This document shows positions 7,382 to 16,225 of a DNA stretch of 64,000 nucleotides, in pieces. The DNA is from Serratia inhibens. Lineage in GTDB: Bacteria > Pseudomonadota > Gammaproteobacteria > Enterobacterales > Enterobacteriaceae. Below the pieces are notes generated by a model. It searched no databases. It worked only from the letters and a program-made list of their open reading frames with translations, and was not told where the DNA came from. Numbering within the stretch: position 1 is the first letter of the stretch; each line of letters begins with the position of its first letter. The position numbers were made by a program, and so were the translations under genes. The DNA is taken from NCBI RefSeq assembly GCF_003591175.1, contig NZ_QYYG01000003.1, positions 186,001 to 250,000 on the forward strand, read 5' to 3'.

Positions 7382-7906
7382 CTACAATTTTTGCAGCAAC
7401 TTCACCACCCCGGCAGCCTCTTGCGCCAGGCGTTCATCGCTCATATCAAACACCCCCTGCACCAAATGCGGCGACAGATAATCCATGCCGGTCAGGTTGG
7501 CCATGGCATTGAATGGCCGCAGCAGATCCGCCACCGGATAGCGGTTGTAGCCTTCCGGCGTATAAGCCTGCGGATTGCCACCGGTGGTCACCACCAGTTG
7601 CAGCGGTTTGCCGTGCAGTTTGGTGCCTTCGCTGCCGTAGGCGAAACCGTAGGTTAATACCGCATCCTGCCATTCGCTGAGGATCGCCGGCGAGCTATAC
7701 CAGTAAAACGGGAACAGCATCACCACCGCGTCGTGGCTTTGCAGCAGTTCCTGTTCGCGGGCCACGTCGATACGGTAATCCGGATAAGTGCGCATCAGTT
7801 CATGCACGGTAACCTTGGGCTGCGTGTTCAGCGCTTCGATCAGCGCCTTGTTGACGCGTGAATCATCGGGAAAGCGGTGAGCGGTTAACGCTAAAATACG
7901 TGACAT
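7382..7906 (-). CDS. NAD(P)H oxidoreductase, flavodoxin-like fold (KefF/MdaB-type)
   Basis: A 174-residue protein with the layout of the flavodoxin_2 / NAD(P)H:quinone reductase family: an N-terminal strand followed by HRFPDDSRVNKAL (FMN phosphate region), FPFYWYSSPAILSEWQDAVL, and GGNPQAYTPEGYNRY. Members bind FMN and reduce quinones or nitro compounds with NAD(P)H. ATG 7906 with GAGGA upstream is chosen over the longer frame starting at 8005. It diverges from the LysR gene at 8011, which probably controls it (inference from layout). Confidence 0.85.
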   Translation of the reverse strand: MSRILALTAHRFPDDSRVNKALIEALNTQPKVTVHELMRTYPDYRIDVAREQELLQSHDAVVMLFPFYWYSSPAILSEWQDAVLTYGFAYGSEGTKLHGKPLQLVVTTGGNPQAYTPEGYNRYPVADLLRPFNAMANLTGMDYLSPHLVQGVFDMSDERLAQEAAGVVKLLQKL

Positions 7907-8010
7907 ACGAGATCCTCGGTTGAAAATTGATATCGCATTTTTCCATTTCCTTCGCCCAGGGTGTAGGCTGTTCTTTGTCACTTCAATTTCAACTGAAAGT
8001 ATCAACCACT

Positions 8011-8916
8011 ATGTCGCTGCCCTTTGACGTGCATCGCCTGCTGCCGGCTTTTCTCAGCGCCGCCCAGGCGCAAAACTTTTCCGCCGCCGCCCGTCAGTTA
8101 GGCGTTACCCCGGCGGCGGTCAGCAAAAATATCCGCGTACTGGAAGAAAAGCTGGCGCTGCGTCTGTTCCAGCGCAACACCCACAACGTGGTGCTGACAG
8201 ACGAAGGCAAAGCGCTGCTGGCGCAGGTGGCACCGCTGTGGCAGGCGCTGTCCGCCACGCTGGAAAACGCCGGCGGCACGCAGCAAGATCCCTCAGGCAC
8301 CGTGCGCGTCAGCATGATCCCCGGCTTCGGCCGCCAGATGCTGATGCCGTTGATCCCGCAGTTCCTTGAGCGTTATCCGCAGATCGATCTCGATCTTTCG
8401 CTGGATGCGCGAGTCGTCAATCTGGTGGGCGAAGGCTTTGACGTGGGTATCGGCAGCCGGGTCGATCCCGACAGCCGGCTGGTGGCGCGACCGCTGTATC
8501 AGATGCAGATGGTGTTGGCGGCGTCACCCGGTTATCTGGCGCAGCACGGCACGCCGCAGGATCCGGACGATCTGTTGCGGCATAACTGCCTGCTGCACCG
8601 CAATCCGGCCAACGGCCGCAGCGTAAAATGGCCGCTGCGCCGGCACGGCGAAACCAAACCCCTGGAGTTGCACGGCCGCCTGGTCGCCAGCCGGCCGGAG
8701 ATGCTGCTGGACGCCGCGTTGGCCGGGCTGGGTATCGTCTGCCTGGCGCGCTGGTACACAGAGCCCCATTTTGCGCAGGGTACTCTGCAACCGGTACTGC
8801 CGGATTGCTGGCCGCAACCGACGCAGCTGTGGCTGTACTACGCCTCTGCGGATCTGCCGCCACGGGTGCGCGCCTGGGTCGACTTCCTGCTGGCGCATTT
8901 TCGCGATCGCCCGTGA
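8011..8916 (+). CDS. LysR-family transcriptional regulator
   Basis: A 301-residue protein. Residues about 8-65 form the winged helix-turn-helix (NFSAAARQLGVTPAAVSKNIRVLEE; recognition helix around TPAAVSKN). Residues about 95-300 form the substrate-binding domain of the CrgA/DhaA type. ATG 8011 is preferred over 7927 because MSLPFDVHRLLPAFL fits the family start. The 104-bp gap to the divergent oxidoreductase gene contains the imperfect inverted repeat TTTCAACTGAAA near 7986, a plausible LysR-type site. Target and inducer are unknown. Confidence 0.88.
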   Translation: MSLPFDVHRLLPAFLSAAQAQNFSAAARQLGVTPAAVSKNIRVLEEKLALRLFQRNTHNVVLTDEGKALLAQVAPLWQALSATLENAGGTQQDPSGTVRVSMIPGFGRQMLMPLIPQFLERYPQIDLDLSLDARVVNLVGEGFDVGIGSRVDPDSRLVARPLYQMQMVLAASPGYLAQHGTPQDPDDLLRHNCLLHRNPANGRSVKWPLRRHGETKPLELHGRLVASRPEMLLDAALAGLGIVCLARWYTEPHFAQGTLQPVLPDCWPQPTQLWLYYASADLPPRVRAWVDFLLAHFRDRP

Positions 8917-8960
8917 GCAGATTGACGTCTGTACAGCTTGCGCACGCTCTTCCGCTTTCC

Positions 8961-8974
8961 TTGTCCTACATCAA
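8961..8974 (+). promoter_or_regulatory. FNR-like site upstream of nrdD
   Basis: TTGTCCTACATCAA matches 8 of 10 fixed positions of the FNR consensus TTGATnnnnATCAA. nrdDG is activated by FNR without oxygen in E. coli, so the location is sensible. Confidence 0.45.
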
Positions 8975-8988
8975 AAGAACCCCGCCAA

Positions 8989-9035
8989 TATCTATATATA
9001 GTGTTTAAAGAAAACAAATCAACTATATATGGTAG
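8989..9035 (+). promoter_or_regulatory. Two NrdR boxes upstream of nrdD
   Basis: Two 16-bp sites at 8989-9004 (core CTATATATAGTGT) and 9020-9035 (core CTATATATGGT) fit the NrdR consensus ACACTATATATTGTGT-like pattern. They are 31 bp apart centre to centre, about three helical turns, which is the standard NrdR pairing. NrdR represses ribonucleotide reductase genes when dATP is high. Confidence 0.85.
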
Positions 9036-9100
9036 TTATCCACAAAGTCATCCACACGCTGCCGTAGCCCTTGTGCGCTGCGGCGTTGCCCTGTGGATAA
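9036..9100. promoter_or_regulatory. Perfect, inverted DnaA boxes before nrdD
   Basis: TTATCCACA at 9036-9044 and its exact reverse complement TGTGGATAA at 9092-9100 are consensus DnaA boxes in opposite orientation. A one-mismatch TCATCCACA lies between them at 9048-9056. The first begins directly at the end of the second NrdR box. This suggests coupling of anaerobic dNTP synthesis to DnaA activity. Confidence 0.75.
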
Positions 9101-9130
9101 CCTATCCTTCGGGGAACAAGGAGTCGCAAC

Positions 9131-11269
9131 GTGAAACCAATAGTGATTAAACGGGACGGTTGTCAGGTCTCTTTTGACGAGGCACGTATTGGGCAGGCTA
9201 TCGAACGGGCCGCACTGGCCGTCGGGATTGTCGATGCCGATTACTGCGCAACCGTGGCCCGGGTGGTCGCTCAACGGATGGCGCAACAGCCGCGCGTGGA
9301 TATCCATGACATTCAGCAGGCGGTGGAAAATCAGCTGATGGCCGGCGAATACAAGCAGCTGGCGCGCGCCTATATCGAATACCGCCACGATCGCGACGTG
9401 GCGCGCGAATTGCGCGGGCGGCTGAACCAGGAGATCCGCGGCCTGGTCGAGCAAAGCAATATGGCGTTGCTGAACGAGAACGCCAATAAAGACAGCAAGG
9501 TAATCCCCACCCAGCGCGATCTGCTGGCCGGGATCGTCGCCAAACACTACGCCAAGCAGCACATTCTGCCGCGTGACGTGGTGCTGGCGCATGAACGCGG
9601 CGAGATCCACTACCACGACCTCGACTATTCGCCGTTCTTCCCGATGTTCAACTGCATGTTGATCGATCTGAAAGGCATGCTGACCAACGGCTTCAAGATG
9701 GGCAATGCCGAGATCGAACCGCCGAAATCGATCTCCACCGCCACCGCCGTGACCGCCCAAATTATCGCGCAGGTGGCCAGCCATATTTATGGCGGCACCA
9801 CCATTAACCGCATCGACGAGATCCTCGCTCCCTTCGTCAGCGAAAGCTTCGAAAAACACCGCCAGGTGGCCGGGCAGTGGCAGATCCCGGACGCACAGGG
9901 CTATGCGATGGCGCGCACCGAGAAAGAGTGTTACGACGCCTTCCAGTCGCTGGAATACGAGGTCAACACCCTGCACACCGCCAACGGCCAAACGCCGTTC
10001 GTCACCTTCGGCTTCGGCCTGGGCACCTGCTGGGAATCGCGGCTGATCCAGCGTTCAATCCTGAAAAACCGTATCGCCGGGCTGGGCAAGAACCGCAAGA
10101 CGGCGGTATTTCCCAAACTGGTGTTCGCCATCCGCGACGGCCTGAACCACCAGTACGGCGACCCGAACTACGACATCAAACAGCTGGCGCTGGAATGCGC
10201 CAGCAAGCGCATGTACCCGGACATTCTCAATTACGATCAGGTGGTTAAAGTCACAGGTTCCTTTAAAACGCCCATGGGCTGCCGCAGTTTCCTCGGCACC
10301 TACGAGGAAGATGGCGAACTGGTGCACGACGGCCGCAATAATATCGGCGTGATCAGCCTGAACCTGCCGCGTATCGCGCTGGAAGCGGTCGGCGACGAGG
10401 CGCATTTCTGGCGTCTGCTGGACCGGCGGCTGCTGCTGGCGAAAAAGGCGCTGATGACGCGTATCGCCCGGCTGGAAGGCATCAAGGCGCGAGTCGCCCC
10501 GATCCTGTATATGGAAGGTGCCTGCGGCGTACGGCTGAAGGCGGACGACAATATCGCCGATATTTTCAAAAATGGCCGCGCGTCGATTTCGTTGGGCTAT
10601 ATCGGCCTGCATGAAACCATCAACGCGCTGTTCGGCAACGAGCAACACGTTTACGACAATGCCGCGCTGCGCGCCAAAGCGGTCGCTATCGTCGAACGCC
10701 TGCGCGACGCCACCGACAGCTGGAAAGCAGAGACCGGCTACGGTTTTAGCCTCTACAGCACGCCCAGCGAGAACCTGTGCGACCGTTTCTGCCGGCTGGA
10801 TACCGCCGATTTCGGCGTGGTGCCGGGCGTTACCGACAAGGGCTATTACACCAACAGTTTCCATCTCGACGTGGAAAAAAAGGTCAACCCGTACGACAAA
10901 CTGGACTTTGAGGCGCCTTATCCACCCTTGGCCAACGGCGGTTTCATCTGTTACGGCGAATACCCCAACCTGCAACACAATTTGAAAGCGCTGGAAGACG
11001 TGTGGGATTACAGCTACAGCCGCGTGCCTTATTACGGCACCAACACACCGATCGATGAGTGCTACGAGTGCGGCTTTACCGGCGAATTCGCCTGTACCAG
11101 CAAGGGCTTTACCTGCCCGAAATGCGGCAACCACGAGCCGTCCAAGGTGTCGGTCACCCGCCGGGTGTGCGGCTACCTCGGCAGCCCAGATGCCAGGCCG
11201 TTCAACGCCGGCAAGCAGGAAGAGGTAAAACGCCGGGTGAAACACCTCGGCAATGGGCAGCTCGGCTGA
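9131..11269 (+). CDS. nrdD: Anaerobic ribonucleoside-triphosphate reductase, class III
   Basis: Reduces all four NTPs to dNTPs without oxygen by a glycyl radical mechanism with formate as reductant. Length 712 residues as in E. coli. Residues about 1-90 form the ATP-cone (KRDGCQVSFDEARI) that senses ATP/dATP. The catalytic barrel follows. Near the C-terminus come the zinc-binding CYECGF and CPKCGN pairs and the radical loop RRVCGYLG, with the radical glycine at residue 681. The start is GTG 9131 after GGAGTCGCAAC. nrdG lies 168 bp downstream. NrdR, FNR-like and DnaA sites precede it. Confidence 0.98.
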   Translation: MKPIVIKRDGCQVSFDEARIGQAIERAALAVGIVDADYCATVARVVAQRMAQQPRVDIHDIQQAVENQLMAGEYKQLARAYIEYRHDRDVARELRGRLNQEIRGLVEQSNMALLNENANKDSKVIPTQRDLLAGIVAKHYAKQHILPRDVVLAHERGEIHYHDLDYSPFFPMFNCMLIDLKGMLTNGFKMGNAEIEPPKSISTATAVTAQIIAQVASHIYGGTTINRIDEILAPFVSESFEKHRQVAGQWQIPDAQGYAMARTEKECYDAFQSLEYEVNTLHTANGQTPFVTFGFGLGTCWESRLIQRSILKNRIAGLGKNRKTAVFPKLVFAIRDGLNHQYGDPNYDIKQLALECASKRMYPDILNYDQVVKVTGSFKTPMGCRSFLGTYEEDGELVHDGRNNIGVISLNLPRIALEAVGDEAHFWRLLDRRLLLAKKALMTRIARLEGIKARVAPILYMEGACGVRLKADDNIADIFKNGRASISLGYIGLHETINALFGNEQHVYDNAALRAKAVAIVERLRDATDSWKAETGYGFSLYSTPSENLCDRFCRLDTADFGVVPGVTDKGYYTNSFHLDVEKKVNPYDKLDFEAPYPPLANGGFICYGEYPNLQHNLKALEDVWDYSYSRVPYYGTNTPIDECYECGFTGEFACTSKGFTCPKCGNHEPSKVSVTRRVCGYLGSPDARPFNAGKQEEVKRRVKHLGNGQLG

Positions 11270-11437
11270 AAAATGCCGTTAAACCTATGCATAAGCCTGT
11301 TCATCAGGCGTTATTGTCGCCGCCAGTTTGTCTTCGGCCAGCGCGTAAAAACCGGAGCGTACACGCAGTACGTGAGGATTTGCAGCACTGCCCGGAGGCA
11401 AAATGGCCAGTAAAATAGCCTGATGGGCAGGCCTCAG

Positions 11438-11902
11438 ATGAATTATCACCAGTACTACCCTATCGATGTGGTCAACGGCCCCGGCACCCGCTGCACGCTG
11501 TTTGTCGCCGGCTGCGTGCACCAATGCGTCGGCTGTTACAACAAAAGTACCTGGCGACTGAATTCCGGCCAGCCTTTTACTCAGGAAATGGAAGACCGGC
11601 TGATTGCCGATCTCAACGACGCACGCATTCCGCGCCAGGGGCTGTCGCTGTCCGGTGGCGATCCGCTGCACCCGGCCAACGTCCCGTCGATTTTGCAACT
11701 GGTGAAACGGGTACGCGCCGAGTGCCCCGGCAAGGATATCTGGCTATGGACCGGCTACCGGCTGGCGGAGCTGGACGCGCAGCAGATGCAGGTGGTGGAC
11801 AGGATTAACGTATTGATTGACGGCAAGTTTGTGCAGGATCTGAAAGACCCGGCGCTGATCTGGCGCGGCAGCGCTAACCAGGTGGTGCATAAGCTGCGTT
11901 GA
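11438..11902 (+). CDS. nrdG: Anaerobic ribonucleotide reductase activating protein
   Basis: Radical-SAM enzyme of 154 residues that generates the glycyl radical on NrdD. The 4Fe-4S ligands are Cys26, Cys30 and Cys33 in GCVHQCVGC; SLSGGDPL is the GGE-like SAM-binding motif. ATG 11438 is preferred to 11423, since MNYHQYYP is the conserved start, although the ribosome binding site is weak. The 168-bp gap after nrdD contains no gene. Confidence 0.97.
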   Translation: MNYHQYYPIDVVNGPGTRCTLFVAGCVHQCVGCYNKSTWRLNSGQPFTQEMEDRLIADLNDARIPRQGLSLSGGDPLHPANVPSILQLVKRVRAECPGKDIWLWTGYRLAELDAQQMQVVDRINVLIDGKFVQDLKDPALIWRGSANQVVHKLR

Positions 11903-12113
11903 CCCAACAAAACACGGCTCAACCTGTATTAGCCCAGACTCGACCTGACACAGCTACAACATAGAGCCAATCTGACGGCAAGCTCTGTGCCAGAGCGGGC
12001 ATAGACAAGGGCAATGGTGCCTTAAAATGTAGTTGCTGACTCTCTCTATCTTCTTCATAGTCAACTTCATAGAAATAACAATTTTAAGTTTATGCAAACT
12101 GTACGAGGTATTT

Positions 12114-12767
12114 ATGAGTAAAGTTGTTATTTTTTATTTGGATAAGACTCTCTTGTCTGGAGATTCTACCAAAGCCTGGATGTTGATGAGGTTTAAGTCC
12201 GGGAAGTTAAGGTTCTTGTGTGCGGCCATCTTGGCACCCATAGCTCTGGTTTTTCTGAAGTCCAAGAAATTCAAATTCATTGGTGCATACATGCTATTAT
12301 TTGTCGCATCTTTCAGGATGGATGAAAGAGAAATGATAGACAGTTTCTCTTCGTTTTCGTCTAAAATTAGAGATGGGGAAATAAATGGTGTCAGGTGGTT
12401 TTATGATGGATTTGAGGAGATTTTAAAACATTTAAACGAAGGCCGTCGAGTTATAATTGCCACTGCTGCACCTGAGTTGCTAGCATATAAAATTCTAGAT
12501 GCTGTAAATCTTGACATTGAAGTCATAGGAACTCCGTTATCCAAATATTTATTTGGTGGTTGGATTGGAAGCACCCACTGCAGGAATGAAGAGAAAGTGA
12601 AAACAATAAAGAGCATAGGTGTGTCAACAAAATAGCATGCATCCTATACTGATGATTTTATTGATGATTACCCTATCCTTTTGAATAGCGAAAATCCTTA
12701 TTTGATTAACTCTACATGCGAAAAAAAATACGTTTTGAAAAATCTTAAGCGACTTAGTTGGTCATAA
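12114..12767 (+). pseudogene. HAD-superfamily (PSP-like, subclass IB) phosphatase, broken
   Basis: About 217 codons of a HAD-IB phosphatase, starting MSKVVIF after a short AT-rich gap. Two lesions are visible. First, motif I reads FYLDKT instead of FDLDKT: codon 8, the phosphorylated nucleophile Asp, is TAT rather than GAT. Second, an in-frame TAG at 12633-12635 (codon 174) stops translation just before motif IV; the same frame continues after it with YTDDFIDDYPIL, the expected DD motif, to TAA 12767. Either change alone should abolish catalysis. The region is AT-rich compared with its neighbours, suggesting transfer. Confidence 0.8.
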
Positions 12768-12940
12768 AGTGTTTATAATTGGGTGTAAGTGATATTCTAA
12801 ATATCTCGTTAATCGCGAGATTCTTCCTACATGTAAGTTGAACTATTTCAAAGTAGATTTCCACTCTTAGCGAAATGAGAGCTCCGTGCTTGTCTGTTTT
12901 GTATCGGATGCGGTTATTCTGAAAATCAGAAGCTGTACGA

Positions 12941-13216
12941 CTATTCAACTTCAAATATTTCATATTCACGAGCGATAGTGCTGGTTTCATTTCCCCACAC
13001 TGAAGCTTTGGTTCTATTTTGATGAGCATCGAAGGTAGCCTGATCTTTGAATAGCTCTTCAACTTTCCAGATCAGAGGATCCGTTGTTTCAGTGACTTCA
13101 AAAGAAATACACCCAAACTCCTCTTTTGTAAGTCTCTTATGCTCTGGAAGATATTGGCGGACAAGATCTGCCTCATAGACGCTTGTGCATACTAAACGAC
13201 CGGTCAATTTAATCAT
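12941..13216 (-). CDS. Antibiotic biosynthesis monooxygenase (ABM/YgiN-like) domain protein
   Basis: A 91-residue ferredoxin-like-fold protein. The pattern GCISFEVTETTDPLIWKVEE followed by FKDQATFDAHQNRT fits the ABM family (YgiN, LsrG relatives), small dimeric proteins acting on quinones or aldehydes. His in DAHQ is the conserved residue of that helix. ATG 13216 is preceded by an AAGAGA-like site. GC content is low, like the HAD relic beside it. It stands alone; substrate unknown. Confidence 0.75.
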   Translation of the reverse strand: MIKLTGRLVCTSVYEADLVRQYLPEHKRLTKEEFGCISFEVTETTDPLIWKVEELFKDQATFDAHQNRTKASVWGNETSTIAREYEIFEVE

Positions 13217-13398
13217 TCGAATCTCTTTCTTAAGTTGAGGTTTTATCTGTTTTCCTGTCGATAAAATTTATACCAAACAGCTAAAAGTAAAGTAAATAGG
13301 AATATTCGCTCCTCGCTCAAAGCCCGACTGCCAGATAAGATTGTGCTCTACTCGTAGAAACTGTCAGTTCAGGTCTGAGCGAGCACAGCTCAACCTTA

Positions 13399-13581
13399 TC
13401 AACGATAACGAGCCCGGATTTTCGCTTTGAATATAGCCATTCTTTTTTCTACATCGGAATGGCTTATATAAACCGCTTGACCGGTTCTTAAACGTTCAAA
13501 GGCGGCATCCACTCTCTCGCGCAACTCTTCCTCTTGGGGCATAAACTTCGCGTCCATTTCAGGTTTATTCCTCTGTTCCAT
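13399..13581 (-). CDS. Small antitoxin-like protein (PaaA2/stability-determinant-like), orphan
   Basis: A 60-residue charged, helical protein. The C-terminal half (RVDAAFERLRTGQAVYISHS then EKRMAIF) resembles antitoxins of the PaaA2/stability determinant type, in which a helix is followed by a Pro/Ile-His-Asp/Ser-Glu-Val segment. The second ATG (13581) is preferred because GGAGG lies 8 bases before it, whereas ATG 13587 is too close. The toxin normally encoded downstream is absent: 13217-13398 carries no frame. Family assignment is tentative. Confidence 0.4.
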   Translation of the reverse strand: MEQRNKPEMDAKFMPQEEELRERVDAAFERLRTGQAVYISHSDVEKRMAIFKAKIRARYR

Positions 13582-13632
13582 TTTCATCTCCTCCTTTGAG
13601 ATAGCATCGGGCCACCAATAACCAGCAATAGA

Positions 13633-14691
13633 CTACATCAACCCCATTCCCACCAGACCCGTCGCGATCCCGCACAACACCACCAGCAATGCGGTCAGAC
13701 ACAGCGCTTTGGCGGAGAAGACTTTGTTCAGCATCAGCAATGAAGGCAGGCTGACCGCCGGCAGGGTCATCAGCAGCGCCAGCGCCGGGCCGGTGCCCAT
13801 GCCCGCCAGCATCATGGTCTGCACAATCGGGATTTCCGCTGCGGTGGGGATCACGAACAGGCAACCGGCGATCGCCAGGGCGATAATCCACAGCAGGCTA
13901 TTGTCTATCGCCCCATCGGCATGCGGGAACAGCCACACGCGCGCCGCACCCAGCGCCAGCACCGCCACAATGTAAACGGGAATGGTCGCCCAAAACAGCG
14001 CCCACAGCGCTTTCAACCAGCGACCGAGGAACGGCCGCTCCTCGGTTTTCACCAGCGGCACCGCCGGCGCTTGCAACGCGGCCGGCTGCGGATCCCTGGC
14101 GGTGACCCGTTGCACCAGCCAGGCGACGCCCAGCACCATAATCACACCGGCCACCAGCCGGATAGCGGCAAACGGCCAGCCGAGCACAAAACCCATAAAA
14201 ATCAACGTTGCCGGATTCAGCACCGGGTTACTCAACCAGAACGCCATCGCCGCGCCGCTGGAGACCGACTGGCGCCGCAACCCGGCGGCCACCGGTGCAG
14301 CACAACAGGTACACATCATGCCCGGCAGTGCGATCGCCGCGCCCAGCAGGGTGCCGGAGAAACGCGGGTGGCCCAGGGTGCGCACCAGCCAGTCGCGTGG
14401 GATCAGCACTTGCACCAACGAGCCCAGCAACACGCCGAGCACCGCCGCCTTCCACACCGCAGTGAAATACACCAGCGCATAGTGCCAGGCCGCCTGCCAT
14501 GGGCTGCTGTCGGCATTGGCCAGAATCGATTTGCCGATGGAGTGCGTGTCCGCCGCCAGAAAAGCCTTGCCGTAATAAGGCTGCCATTTGACGTAGTAGA
14601 GGCCGATAGCCACCACCAGCAGGAACAGAATCGGTTTCCACAGCGGCCAGGCGCGAGCGGTATTTTCAGGAGCGGTCAAAGGTTGCGGCAT
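13633..14691 (-). CDS. Permease of the ArsP/YraQ (DUF318) family
   Basis: A 352-residue integral membrane protein with about 8-9 hydrophobic segments. The family signature MCTCCAAPVAAGLRRQ sits in the first half, followed by SGAAMAFWLSNPVLNPATL, repeated in the second half as a weaker ISAA/PIVQTMMLAGMGTGPALAL segment. ArsP members export organoarsenicals; YraQ relatives have unknown substrates. The Cys-Cys pair in the signature could bind a thiophilic metal or metalloid (inference). It is divergent from the phn operon across 358 bp, with no adjacent ars regulator. Confidence 0.8.
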   Translation of the reverse strand: MPQPLTAPENTARAWPLWKPILFLLVVAIGLYYVKWQPYYGKAFLAADTHSIGKSILANADSSPWQAAWHYALVYFTAVWKAAVLGVLLGSLVQVLIPRDWLVRTLGHPRFSGTLLGAAIALPGMMCTCCAAPVAAGLRRQSVSSGAAMAFWLSNPVLNPATLIFMGFVLGWPFAAIRLVAGVIMVLGVAWLVQRVTARDPQPAALQAPAVPLVKTEERPFLGRWLKALWALFWATIPVYIVAVLALGAARVWLFPHADGAIDNSLLWIIALAIAGCLFVIPTAAEIPIVQTMMLAGMGTGPALALLMTLPAVSLPSLLMLNKVFSAKALCLTALLVVLCGIATGLVGMGLM

Positions 14692-15049
14692 AGGGTTGGC
14701 TCAGGTCAGTGCATCAATAGCGCTAGCTTAGCGCGCCGTCGGCCCCTGCGCATCATCGGCCTGTCCAAAATAGTTCATCTGTTCGCCACCGACGCGTAAC
14801 GCGATTGTCATCTGGCGGCGGCAACATAATGCCAACTTGAAAGCCACAGGACATACCCGTCGCCTTTCAAGCCGTAGCGTTGTTAGCTGCACTCACTCAC
14901 CCCGGTTACTTGACTTTAGTAAGCGCCTGGCGATGAGCGGGCTGGCCGCCTGGCTACAATTTGAAAGTCATAGGGTAAGCACCAGTACTGTAAGAAATCC
15001 TGATAAATCATAAAGTTTAATAGGTATCCGGCACGCCGAGGTTTTTATT
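14692..15049. other. Intergenic region between permease and phnF
   Basis: 358 bp between divergent genes, holding both promoters. Close to phnF, CTGTAAG-AAAT-CCTGATA around 14989-15007 is a weak approximation of a Pho box (CTGTCAT repeats, 11-bp period) and could carry PhoB control. No open frame or repeat of note seen. Confidence 0.35.
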
Positions 15050-15778
15050 ATGATGAACTTATCTAGACATCCGACCAGCTTCCCCACCCGTTACCAGCAG
15101 ATCGCCGCGCAGCTGGAGCAAGAGTTGCGCACCCAATACCGCTGTGGCGACTATCTGCCTTCCGAGCAACAGTTGGCGGACCGCTATCAGGTCAATCGTC
15201 ATACCCTACGCCGCGCAGTGGATCAGTTGGTGGATCGCGGTTGGCTGCAGCGCCGGCCCGGCATCGGCATATTGGTGCTGATGCGCCCGTATGACTATCC
15301 GCTGCATGCCAATACCCGCTTCAGCCAGAACCTGCTCGAGCAGGGAAGTCACCCCACCAGTGAGCGCTTACTCGCTGTATTACGCCCGTGCAATGGGCAT
15401 ATCGCCAGCGCACTGTCGCGTGAAGAAGGCGAAACGGTGATCCACCTGCGCACCCTGCGCCGGGTCAATGGCGTGCCGATGAGCCTGATCGACCATTATC
15501 TGCCCGATCTGGACTGGTGGCCGGCCCTGCAACAGTTCCACAACGGCTCGCTGCACGAATTTATCGAACAGCATATTCACCAGCCGCTGACCCGCAGCCA
15601 GACGCGTATCAGCGCCCGCCGGGCGCAGGCCAAAGAGAGCCGGCTGCTGGAGATCGCCACCCACGCGCCGCTGCTGTGCGTGCGCACCCTGAACGTCTGC
15701 ACCGGCAGCGCCAACGTGGCGGAATACTCCGTCAGCCTGGCGCGCGCCGACATGATTGAACTGACGATGGAGCACTAA
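15050..15778 (+). CDS. phnF: GntR-family regulator of the phosphonate operon
   Basis: A 242-residue regulator. Residues about 12-80 form the GntR winged helix (YLPSEQQLADRYQVNRHTLR), and residues about 100-235 form the UTRA ligand domain (RISARRAQAKE, EYSVSLARADMIE). Colinear with E. coli PhnF. It heads the operon rather than sitting inside it behind phnCDE. ATG 15050 is followed by a second ATG at 15053; GAGG lies upstream. Its stop abuts phnG (TAAATG). Confidence 0.95.
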   Translation: MMNLSRHPTSFPTRYQQIAAQLEQELRTQYRCGDYLPSEQQLADRYQVNRHTLRRAVDQLVDRGWLQRRPGIGILVLMRPYDYPLHANTRFSQNLLEQGSHPTSERLLAVLRPCNGHIASALSREEGETVIHLRTLRRVNGVPMSLIDHYLPDLDWWPALQQFHNGSLHEFIEQHIHQPLTRSQTRISARRAQAKESRLLEIATHAPLLCVRTLNVCTGSANVAEYSVSLARADMIELTMEH

Positions 15779-16222
15779 ATGCAAGCCTTACAGCCGAGAC
15801 AACGCTGGATGTCGGTACTGGCGCACAGCCAGCCGGCCCAGTTGCGCAGCCACTGGCAGGCGCTGAACCTCAGCCCGCGCTACCAAAGCATTCGCGCGCC
15901 GGAGATTGGCCTGGCGCAGCTGCAAGGGCGCATGGGCGCCACCGGCCGCCGCTTTGTGCTGGGCGACATGACCGTCACCCGTGCGGTAGTGCAGCTGGAA
16001 AACGGCGGTTATGGCTACAGCTATATCGCCGGGCGCGACAAGGCCCACGCCGAACTCTGCGCGCTGGCGGACGCCCTGCTGCAACAGCCTGATCAGGCCG
16101 AATTGCTGCAACAGCAGCTGATTGAACCGCTGGCCGCGCTGCTGCACGAACAACGCCAGTTGCGCGCCCGCTCGGTCGCCTCCAGCCGGGTCGACTTCTT
16201 TACGCTGGTGCGGGGGGATTAA
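15779..16222 (+). CDS. phnG: C-P lyase core subunit PhnG
   Basis: A 147-residue subunit of the PhnGHIJ core complex, which with ATP forms ribose-1-phosphonate-5-triphosphate from phosphonate and cleaves the C-P bond. Recognised from the segment RWMSVLAHSQPAQLR and the central GATGRRFVLGDMTVTRAVVQ typical of PhnG. It starts directly after the phnF stop. phnH follows after 3 bases. Confidence 0.95.
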   Translation: MQALQPRQRWMSVLAHSQPAQLRSHWQALNLSPRYQSIRAPEIGLAQLQGRMGATGRRFVLGDMTVTRAVVQLENGGYGYSYIAGRDKAHAELCALADALLQQPDQAELLQQQLIEPLAALLHEQRQLRARSVASSRVDFFTLVRGD

Positions 16223-16225
16223 CCG

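Noticed and set aside
12754-13062. 102-codon minus-strand frame overlapping the ABM gene
   Set aside because: Overlaps the better supported ABM-family frame at 12941-13216 and shows no recognisable domain or ribosome site.
14989-15007. Pho box before phnF
   Set aside because: Half-site matches are only about 5/7 and 4/7; too weak to list as a regulatory feature of its own.
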